Assembly (NCBI GenBank): GCA_038373885.1
Contig: JAWZYV010018266.1
Coordinates: 248,001-312,000 of the forward strand
DNA from: Cheiracanthium punctorium
Taxonomy: Eukaryota; Arthropoda; Arachnida; Araneae; Cheiracanthiidae
Length of the DNA stretch: 64,000 bases
Reading direction: 5' to 3'
Shown here: positions 54,745 to 64,000 of the stretch, piece after piece
Layout of the letters: every line of letters begins with the position of its first letter
Position numbering within the stretch: the first letter of the stretch is position 1
Translations under genes and position numbers: made by a program
The notes under the pieces: generated by a model
What the model was told of the DNA's origin: nothing
What the model saw: the letters and a program-made list of their open reading frames with translations, nothing else
The model's database searches: none

Positions 54745-57700
54745 GAATTAATTTTACTGCTTCAACATATATTAGCTTCCCTTCTATTGATATTATAATA
54801 AAAATGTTCAAAATTTTAATCAAACATTTTTGATCAATTAATATTTATGTAAATTCAGAATCAAAATTCATAATTATAAATTGATTAATTAAAGTGGTAT
54901 TTATATATAATTCGTATTCATTCCAAATGGCATTCACTAGATTTGACAGTATATTTTATGCAAGCAGTGATAATACAACATTATCTTATCTCCGAAAAGT
55001 CGCCAATTTTAAAGATAATACATCACCAAATTTGCCGCCAAAATATTTTTGTGTTGAAAAGTGTTTTCTAATCTATGCGTTTGGCGGGATTTATCTTTCT
55101 TGTTGAATATTATAAATTTAAAATAAAATAAATAAATACTTTCTTGTGTATACCAATGGAAGATTTAGCCCTGTTCCCTATTCATTTAAAGGGCAAGAAT
55201 ACGTATAAAAACGTATGTGCTTAAAACAAAATCATTTTTCATAATAAAAGCCCATTTTTGGGGGAGATTGAAACTCAACATGAATTCTCACTTTTCACAA
55301 AACACATCGAAACAATGTAATTTCCTTTAATCGAAAGAATAAATAGTAGAGAAGTAATAAATAAAAAGCAAGCAGTATCTGTCAAATACGAAAAACAAAA
55401 TGTAATAGATACTTTGCGTTTTGTGCGAATGCATGAAATAATTTCATAATGCTGTAGGCAGGCATGAGCTGCTTTTGCTATAATAAATTGCATAAAGAAT
55501 CGTGATGTTACGATTTGTGTATAAGCCAATGGACTGTAAACATATTGAAATATGCACTTAGGAATTTATTTTACATCACGACATATACATTTACGAGTGC
55601 GAAGATTCAAGCCTGTGTCACAAAAACAACTAATCAATCAATGAATAAAGAATAGAACAAAATATAACTTTTGTGAAGCAAACTACATTTTGATGACTGA
55701 ACCTAAACTACATATCACCATTACCTGAGGCTATCAGACATAATTTCATTTCATGCAAATAAAGACCTTTAACTCTACAAGGCTCAATTTTTTTCCTCTA
55801 TCTGAAATATATATATGTGATAATGTTAGAGATTACGTTTGGGGAAAATAATTTAAAAAATAATATCCTAATATTTTACCAAAGAATCACCTTTTTATTT
55901 CAGTTTTGTATGCGGTACACTGGGCCTTAGCTATAGTTTTTTGGCATTCATTTTGAAATTTCAGTAGTCAAATCATTTCTATATAAGACGAACTCTAACA
56001 CACAGTAATTTTTTTTCCGAGTTAAAACTCTTTGCTAACTATTTTTTTTGTTAATTTGCTAAAATAAACAAAACCACATTCGAAAGATTACTGTTTAATT
56101 TCCAATCAGTTTTGGCAATAACATGAACATGAAGTACATATATTAGCAACAGCTTGAATTATATCGTTGCTTTCTATGTATAAATACTCTTACAACCAAT
56201 AGATGTCTATACTAGCATTTTATAGATGTAGAGGGAAAACTAAAGAGGGTTATTCCACATATGGTTCCAGGTGCCTTGTAAGGTTAAGACAAGTATTTTA
56301 TATGATTCAAAATACTTCATAGAATAAGATCAAAAGGCACTGATTTAACAATGCAAAAGATTTGTATTTGACATGTTCGTTAAAACTAAGCAGCATTCAT
56401 GCTGAGAATAGTAAAATGATCAGCTTAAGAGGATAATTATATTAGTTTACGCAATTAAAAATTATTCACTATTTATAAATTAATCACTCAGTTTACGTAA
56501 TATATGAAAACAAATATGTATTTGTAATTCTTTTTATTATCATGCTTATGTGTGTGTGTGTGTGTGTGTGTTAAATGTGCACAGTCGGCAGTCTACGGTT
56601 TACTTAACAGTAACTCCGGATAACAATGTTATCTGAATTCGATGATACAGTCACTATAAACTGGCCGTATAATTTCGCAAAACACAACAATCTCCCAATG
56701 TATATACACAGAACTTCTCAATCTCTTCTTGAAACAAAACTAATTATCCCGGACACTTATTTTAAGAGTTCCTCCTCAATATTCATGTTGTTTTTTTTCT
56801 TCCTTCTTCTTTGAAAACCGTTCACGTGTCCTTTCATTGAGAAAAAAAAATCTAAAACTTCTGGAATTATCTTCATTTAAAACCTGGGGACTCGAACAGT
56901 ATAGTATTCAAAATTCGCCTTCATTCAATTTACAGTCATTCGCAACTTCGACGCGCACTCAAGACTCGCAGTTCGTCGCTCTTAAAAATCCCACTGCGGG
57001 GCCCAGTGGGACAATGAGTAAGAAACATAATAACGTGTTGCCATAATGTAGCTGATATTTTTTTACAGTTAAATTCAGGTTAAGATATTCAACACAGGCT
57101 CTATGAAAACAGTTTTCCTACGACGAGACTTAAAAATAGTTATCTAAATGGAACGCATTTTTTTTAGTTGCAAAATTCTTTGCTGGATAATGTTTGATGA
57201 ATTAAAAATAATTAAGTAACATCAAATTAAACTGCTTTTCCAATTGATTTTTACAACAGTGATGGTAGAAACAAAAGATGGCTGCAACTTCCCTACAAAA
57301 TGAATTGTGGCAGTAACTAGTTTCCACAGTGTTGCAATAGTGATTAACTAAATTATGGAATTTTTCTGTTTTTTGAGCTTTTCAGTAATTGAAAAATATC
57401 TATCTTCCCACTGTACCCTCCTCTCCCCTATACTATTCTGTCGATAATTCAGAGCAGTCCACACATAAGAATATATCATCAAAATAAAACGTTTCTGTGA
57501 ACTGAAATGTAATTTGAGGTTCCGTTTTGCCGATCCCTCATATTTGTGAAAGATAGGAAGTCGGTCATCTCCGATATTAAATTAACGCGACTAATACCAT
57601 CTAACAATTAAATTTACACAATATATTGTATAAATTAGAACAAGTAGTACATATATTGTTACATAATTAATATTTATAATAAATATACAAATATATTTAC

Positions 57701-58250
57701 AATAAAAGGGAAAAAAATGTATGACATAATCTTCCGACGTCTCATTCTAAAAACCGATTTTTTTCTGTTTTTTCCTGAGAGGGGATGGGGAGGAGTTGTC
57801 AACACAGTGAGAAAAACAAGTTAGGCTTATTTTTTTATCCCCGTTGCAAATTACGGAATGAGGAATCAGAATCACATAGGAAAGTAGAGTCCAAACGCCA
57901 TTTTAATAACCTGTTAATAATCACTTTGGGAAAAGTGTTGAAGTGCTTGTCTAATTTCTTAACCAAGTATCATAAACAATTCGCTTTTCTTAAAAAATTT
58001 ACTTCATGAAATAAAATAGAATTCTTAAACTATCAATTTTAGTCACGTGTTTTCTGTAAAAGATACATTAGTTTTGACGAATAATGGCAGGAAAGTTCAT
58101 TATACTTTAGCATTTATTCCAAAGTGATTATTAAGAGCTACATGAACACTATGTTTCCGGCCCCAGATTGTTATGTCATTCTGAATCCTTATTAAGTACT
58201 CCATCTCTCCTTCATGTTTATCCCAATCTTTATGGGACACTCTGTATTTA
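54745..58250. other. AT-rich sequence without a recognisable gene
   Basis: About 3.5 kb. A (TG)n microsatellite lies at 56548-56571. A small 8 bp hairpin (TCCCACTG...CAGTGGGA) is at 56989-57011. Several frames of 62-84 codons have no recognised domains. Confidence 0.45.
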
Positions 58251-58252
58251 TA

Positions 58253-58916
58253 TAGGATGTAAAAACAAGGTAGTAACGCTCTTTAATTCTTTATCTAGTA
58301 CAGAAAAGTGGACAATGTAAATTGAAAAAAATGCTCAGTATAAGGCTGTAAAAAATAGTACGATAAGAAAATACCTCTCGATAATTTTTAAAAAGTTACA
58401 AATTTTAAATTTCTATGCGACCTTCGAAAAAAAAAATCTCATTAAAATGTGTACCATACGCTACTGAGTTGATGCACATCTTTTCAAGCTTTCGTTATAA
58501 AATGTCTTAGATATATCTTTAAACATACCTGGTCTGTGGGTAAGCATTTATTGCTAAAGCGAAAACAAATATTCTCCTACAAGATCCCTAAAATATGATG
58601 ATCTAATGTGATTATTTCCAGTTCGATAGCTATGTAAAAGCGGTTTAAGTTGGCATACATTTATATGAATATATCCAATACTTTTTAGGCTATAATCCTC
58701 AAATTTTTTAAATCACCTAATTAGCGTATGGAGTCCATTATACTTATAGGGAGTTTTTTGTACGGGATTCCTATACAAAATTAAAAACTGTATAATTTTT
58801 AAAATTTCTTTGTAAACATATCTTCTTCCCTACTTTACTTTTTGAATTGACATTGTCCATTTATCGCTAATAAATAATGAACTAAAGCGCGTTTTCACCT
58901 TTTTTGTGACACCCTG
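58253..58916. mobile_element. TA-flanked MITE with about 75 bp inverted ends (664 bp)
   Basis: TA at 58251-58252 and 58917-58918. The left arm begins TAGGATGTAAAAACAAGG. The right arm, reversed, begins CAGGGTGTCACAAAAAAGG. The arms run in parallel to GTGGACAATGTAAATTG and ATGGACAATGTCAATTC, about 75 bp in. No protein is encoded. Confidence 0.78.
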
Positions 58917-59422
58917 TACATGTATATGCTGAACTTTACCAAATTATGCACTTTGTCCTTTTGTGTGCATTATTATACTGTTGGGGCAATATTTGAAACA
59001 TCCTTTTCCACTCATCTATGCTGTGTTTACTATATAACTGTTTTCGTAAAACGATTCTAAAAATAATATTTTCTCAATGTACATGCTCTAGCTCATCACT
59101 AAACTTTCTAAAATGTCTAATAGTAAGCAACATTTTTCTAAGAATTATTTTTAATACCTTATACCAAGTACATGATGGCTTTCTTAAAAAAAGAGGGAAA
59201 ACTATCTTTTTCAGCTGGGCTCTAGATCCATACATGTTACTTCAAAGAACATTATTACAAAGGCATACATGACGTTTTGTTTTGTTTTTCACATAAAATG
59301 TCCCCTAACGCATGTCAAAAATATGCGACATGCAACAAAGATAAATGCTCTCATGGCATAATTGATCGATGGTTTAAGCTAGCTACATGAAGAAAAAATA
59401 GAGGGAGGAGGGGAAAAACCGT

Positions 59423-60461
59423 TAGAAATACTCTAGCCAAAAAAATAATAATTGATGTAGCAAGTTCTTGAAGATTGATGCTAAATTAAATATCATAAGC
59501 CGATTGGTTGCTATGCAAAATTTGCTTTTTTTCCCTTTAATTTTTCTACTTCAGAAAAAAATTAATCACACTAATCACAATAATTTTTTATAAACTGCAG
59601 AGTAATTTTATACTATGTATTTTTTATGATGGATATCGCATATTTATACTTGTTAAAGCTCTTCAATAGATAAAAAGAGAATTCCTATTCAATTTATAGT
59701 ACCAAAAATTGTTCAAGTTAAGTAAGATGAAACAATAAATGCTGAAAATCAAGCTATTCTTTGATGCAGCATCTGCTTGATTTTATTATGTTAACAAATC
59801 ATTTTCTTTTTACCACAAGTTTTCCTAAATATTATAAAAACATATATTAATTTATTTGTTTATTTCATTTTACATATTTTATATACGTTTCACTTACAAG
59901 GAATGAAAATATAAACTGTTATGTAAATCTTTTGTTAATTAATTTATAAAAATGCGAAACAATTCTCGAATTGAATATACCTTTCTTTTCTAATTAAAGA
60001 TAGACATCAAATGAAAATACCTAAACCGATTCATATTGATAAGTGATCATTAACAATCCTTTCAAGAACCACTTTTAATGATATCTACGGGTCTTCTTTA
60101 ATTGAAAAAAGTAACTACGATGAATATAAGTTAAGATTAAGCAAATAAATATTTCTTGAAATATAGAAACACTTATTCAACTACTTTTTTTCAACTAAGT
60201 TAGAAAGGTGAAAGAGTCTATTAAGCTATATTATATATGTTTATTAATGACGAAATGTGAATGTATGATTTGGTGTGTACAGTATTAGTTGAGAAAAGAA
60301 ATATAATATCAAACTAAAGGATTTTTATTAAAATATCAATCCTAAATAATAAATAAAAAATCATTTTTAATTCACATTTTCACGAGTCAAAGTCATTCTA
60401 AATCTAAACGTTTCGTACTTCATCCATTCATTTTAAAAATTGTGTGTAACTGGCACAAGAA

Positions 60462-60503
<42 letters not shown>

Positions 60504-60558
60504 CTTAATAAAGTTGTAATGAAAACACAAAATGTTGAGTAAGTTGGTTGAAGTATTC
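59423..60558 (+). repeat. Dispersed repeat B, copy B2 (uninterrupted)
   Basis: It starts TAGAAATACTCTAGCC and ends GTTGGTTGAAGTATTC. It is collinear and highly similar to B1 over about 1.1 kb, without Helitron 2 and without flanking D repeats. It has a (TA)n run at about 60467-60501, where B1 carries the Helitron. Confidence 0.85.
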
Positions 60559-62212
60559 GCCATCCACTCAACAGATCTAGCTTTGAGATATATGATGGCG
60601 TTGTGTGAGCAGTTTGCGTTATCTATTGTATTGTAACTTACAGATGTAGTTAACATTTAAGTTATAATACGATGTATAATACAAACTGCTTGAAAAGTAT
60701 TGATCTCAATGACAACATTATATATATATTTTTGTTGTTTTATGAAAACCGATTTGTGTTCTGACGATATGGCTTTACCTCGGAATCAAACTGAATAAAA
60801 ATTTCAAAATAGAATATTCAAACATTAAAAAAATTAGAATATTCAAACATTTAAATTTTAAAAGTCGAGTAATGCCTTCCCGACATATCGGTGAACTTAA
60901 TTTTCTTCTAAAAATATCTCATTTACAGTATTTTATCTGAAAATCAATGGTTTTATATCGACAAAATAGAACATCAACGGCTATTTTATTATAACTGAAT
61001 AACATCAGAATAACTGGATTTTCTCTCGGTTCTAAAAATCAAAAGCATGGACCTTGAATCAAATCATCGATGAAAAAGAAAACATTATTTTTTAGAACAA
61101 CATTTATTTTTTTCTGATTCACATTCCGTTGACTCAGATATTTTTTAAGAACAATAAAATTTATTGATTAAACTTTGCGATACTTGCCTCGAACGAAAAA
61201 GCTGAAGCGCGATATTTTCCAAGCAAGTTCACGTTCATACGAGAAAGCAATGCTTTCGTTTACACGATATTGAGTTTTTATGTTCAATGACGACGCATCT
61301 TTACAGTACAAATGTAAATCTTTTAAAATCCTGTGTATTAATATATTGCTAAATACTAATGCGTTGCGTTGCTTTAAATATATTTAATTTTCCTTGTAAG
61401 TTGCATCTGTTGTTTTACATTAAGTAAAACAACATACAATACGGATGCTGAACCCCGATGTTAAGCCACAAAACTGTTAATTGATTACTAAAATCGGGCA
61501 CGAACCTGCGAAACATTTCACGACTGAAATAACGATTTTTAACTTCAGAATTTGAACACAATATGAAAAAAAACTTAAAAACGTAAGAATAAAATAAATA
61601 AAAAGTAAATAAGAATTTTAATTATGAATCATAAAAGGAATGTCAATCACAATTTCTGAGAAAAAATATCCGATAAATTTAAAATTGGTTGGATTTTACC
61701 AGCTTATTCATTTTTTATGAAAATTCAACACTTTCATGCAATTTCATTATCACATATTTCTACAACATAATAATTTGAAATACATGACGTCAATGCCATA
61801 TGTTAGTGATATTTCTACTGACATTCATCATAGAAAAGTTTTGTTTGTTGTTACTGGAAAAAAATTGAAAGAAAAAACAAAGCGCGGGTCAAAACAGGAA
61901 ATGACATTTAATTTGCGATTTATTAATTAAATTTTGAAATACCATATAAATTTCTGCTCAGAATGACTGGATCAATACTATGAATAAAGTTACACACTCG
62001 GTAATACGGAGCTGATTTTCTGGAATTCGCTGCCCACTTTACACACACAAACATGCCATTTTATTCTATTATACTACAATTCAATAATGCTACACGGTCG
62101 TAAGAGAAATATTTCGAATAATAATAAAAACAACCTTTCTACCAGCGACTTTGGAATTTTCGTGAGTCTTCGTGAGTCTTTCTTAGCTTAGTTTCGTGAA
62201 CAGGAATATAAC

Positions 62213-62216
<4 letters not shown>
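60559..62216. other. AT-rich sequence without a recognisable gene
   Basis: No gene or element edge recognised. GAATATTCAAACATTAAA is partly repeated at 60812-60855. Confidence 0.45.

Positions 62217-62242
<26 letters not shown>
62217..62242. repeat. (TA)n microsatellite
   Basis: About 13 TA units. Confidence 0.95.
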
Positions 62243-62243
<1 letters not shown>

Positions 62244-62720
62244 CGGTGATGTGCTAAGCCATGGTACAAACTTTGACGGGTGGTACATGACACTGTAGCA
62301 ATCACATTTTATATAGGAATGTATGGTCAAAAAAGATGCGGCGAAGTACAAACACAAGAAAGAACAAATGCAGGAGACATAGGACAAACGGAGTTAGTAG
62401 TTGCTTCCGTTACCGGTAGATGGTCAGTGGGCGTTGATTTGGGGATGAGAGGCCATTCTCGTTTCAGTTTTCGTTCGTGATGGGAGATTATCCGTTTGCC
62501 GAACAAGCAGACACGCATTACATGTACGGCCGTGCAAAAGGAAACGGCAGAGCTGCGCTGCGAATATATTGTGAGCAGTATCCTGACAGACGATATTCGG
62601 ATCACAGAATGTTTCAGAGATTGCATCACAACTTTGTGAAACAGGTTCATTTCACATTACCAAACACGACGCTCTTCCACGAAACACTGTACGCACTGCA
62701 ACAGTTGAAAAAGAATCTTG

Positions 62721-62957
62721 CAAATCGTGGTTGCTACACTCGAGTCGAGTAGAAGAGCTGTTGCACAGACTGTTGGTACTAGTCAATACACTGTTTGGAG
62801 AGTGTTGTGATGCAGACCATCACATATCTATTTTGTGATGCAAATCGTGGTTGCTACACTCGAGTCAAGTACAAGAGCTGTTGCACAGACTGTTGGTGCT
62901 AGTCAATACACTGTTTGGAGAGTGTTGTGATGCAGATCATCACATATCTATTTTTAA
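62721..62957 (+). repeat. 120 bp tandem duplication in the transposase linker/HTH
   Basis: CAAATCGTGGTTGCTACACT recurs exactly 120 bp apart (62721, 62841). The second unit keeps the better family sequence (STRAVAQ); the first reads SRRAVAQ. There are only a handful of differences, so the duplication is fairly recent. Both units hit a stop right after WRVL. Confidence 0.92.
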
Positions 62958-63599
62958 TTATCAATTACTTAATTGCTAATTATTTCTAAATTTACTCTTT
63001 GTTCAAAATTTATTCTTTGCACTTTCGATTTTGATTTTCTTTCCTTCGCCTGTAAAATTTTTATTTCTGCACCTACCGTATTTAAAAGCAATCTTCCGTT
63101 TTCATTTATTTTTCCTTTTTATTTTACTTTTGCATTGGTAAAGCCTAGCCGTTCAGTTTCGATGGTTTGTTTATGACCATATAAGGCATCAAATCTATAA
63201 TAAGCATTGGCTTTTATTTTGGGTTACAGTTTAGCTGATAGATTATTTGTTTTATCCGGCTGGCGCTTTTGGGATTCAAAAATAATTATATAGAAATGTT
63301 CTTAACGCCTACTGACGTCAAGTTACTTTTGCACTTTGTTTGGCGTGCCCTGTGACGTGTTTTGCTTCTGTACTACTTTCTTGGCTTGAAATTCTCGTCA
63401 TCAATTCAGGCCTTAGCAGTTGAACCCGTGTTTTTTTTTTTTTTTTTTTTTTTTTGGTCTGCCCAGCCACCGTAGGACTTTATATTTTTGATGTTTATAT
63501 ATATGCTGATATATTAAAATAAAATGCAATTGCCACTATACGAAGTCTTACTCTTTTGTCACGGCCTGGGGTGTGAACCTGGGGAAAGCTTCCCCATAA
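62958..63599. other. Interruption within the DUF4817-type transposase
   Basis: This stretch carries no transposase motif. It contains a 25-base T run (63431-63455) followed by GGTCTGCCCAGCCACC. Its left junction (ATCATCACATATCTATTTTT, then AATTATCAA) resembles the coding sequence that restarts at 63600 (GTCTACACCCTTTTTATTAT, then CAACG). The break may thus mark two overlapping transposon copies and not one clean insertion. Confidence 0.5.
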
Positions 63600-64000
63600 G
63601 TATTATGTGATAATCGTCTACACCCTTTTTATTATCAACGAGTACATGCTTTGAAACCAGAAGACTATCTTCTGCGCTGGAATTTCTGCCAGTTTTTTCT
63701 GCAGCAATGTGCACTGCAGCCAAACTTTTCCGCTCATGTGTTAGTTACAGATGAGGCGACATTTACACGCGATGGTGTATTTAATGTACACAATTTCCAT
63801 GTGTGTGCAAACGAGAATCATCACGCAACGCGACCACATGTGTTTAAAGAACGCTGCTGTGTCAATGTGTGGACTGGTCTTGTAAATCACTTCTTCATTA
63901 GGCCATACCTACTGCCAGAGCTACTCATTGACCAGTGTTATCTCATTTTCTTTCAACAAGTTTTACCAGATCTGCTAAAACATGCTCCAATCACCATTAG

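Larger units (their letters stand above)
62480..64000 (+). pseudogene. DUF4817-type transposase, broken and running off the window
   Basis: The ATG at 62480 opens MGDYPFAEQADTHYMYGRAK, then GNGRAALRIYCEQYPDRRYS and DHRMFQRLH, the first helix-turn-helix domain of this arthropod transposase family. A frameshift near 62636 moves to TGSFHITKHDALPRNTVRTA. A second near 62710 leads to SSTRAVAQTVG-type and SQYTVWRVL, the second HTH. A 120 bp tandem duplication and about 640 bp of unrelated sequence follow. From 63600 the frame is open to the window edge: RLHPFYYQRVHALKPEDYLL, VLVTDEATFTRDG (first catalytic Asp), HHATRPHVF, VNVWTGL and LLPELLIDQC. The DGAPPHF part with the second Asp lies beyond 64000. 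The 63600 part may be a second, 5'-truncated copy. Confidence 0.8.

Overview
The window looks like a repeat-dominated, AT-rich stretch of an animal nuclear genome. An arthropod is most likely, and a chelicerate such as a spider is my best guess. The reasons are the absence of any compact gene arrangement, abundant TA, GT and CT microsatellites, several Tc1/mariner-type elements, tRNA-derived SINE-like units, Helitrons, a Penelope-like hammerhead motif and an LTR retrotransposon. I found no host protein-coding gene, tRNA gene or rRNA gene that I can defend. Nearly every long open frame belongs to a transposable element or to a microsatellite.

Layout, 1-27 kb. Two degraded mariner transposase C-termini form an inverted repeat (1.27-1.68 kb). 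A TA-flanked TIR element, here called family A, follows (copy A1, 1.80-2.71 kb). A minus-strand LTR retrotransposon (3.0-6.7 kb) carries a full gag and a protease-RT region. Gag and pol share one frame and are separated only by a UGA followed by CUA. A long AT-rich stretch holds one transposase pseudogene (10.8-11.55 kb). Copy A2 (12.6-15.0 kb) is split by a non-autonomous Helitron containing a 145-156 bp minisatellite. Two TTAA-flanked MITEs lie at 17.0-17.9 kb, and two strong hairpins at 18.6-18.9 kb. A hammerhead-like core sits at 22.55 kb next to a purine-rich tract. A complete-ended but dead Tc1 element (24.77-26.02 kb) is followed by a tRNA-derived SINE and a 560 bp foldback element.

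Layout, 27-64 kb. A 239 bp TA-flanked MITE lies at 31.5 kb. At 34.9-38.9 kb, 265 bp direct repeats flank repeat B, which itself holds a second Helitron. A second copy of B at 59.4-60.6 kb lacks that Helitron and gives its empty site. Copy A3 lies at 39.3 kb. A solo LTR (40.44-41.36 kb) has a 4 bp target duplication. A decayed coding Helitron (41.47-45.88 kb) follows. Copy A4 (48.5-52.6 kb) was hit by two related CCCTA-ended elements only 29 bp apart. A TTAA element with 19 bp perfect TIRs lies at 53.49-54.74 kb and a long-TIR MITE at 58.25-58.92 kb. A broken DUF4817-type transposase runs off the right edge.

The window is mainly a record of nested insertions, and several can be resolved to the base because another copy in the same window provides the uninterrupted sequence. 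The points most worth following up are the gag UGA-CUA pol junction, the paired CCCTA elements, the direct-repeat/B/Helitron composite and the hammerhead-like core. Coordinates and motifs were read by eye, and family names come from remembered motifs, not from searches.
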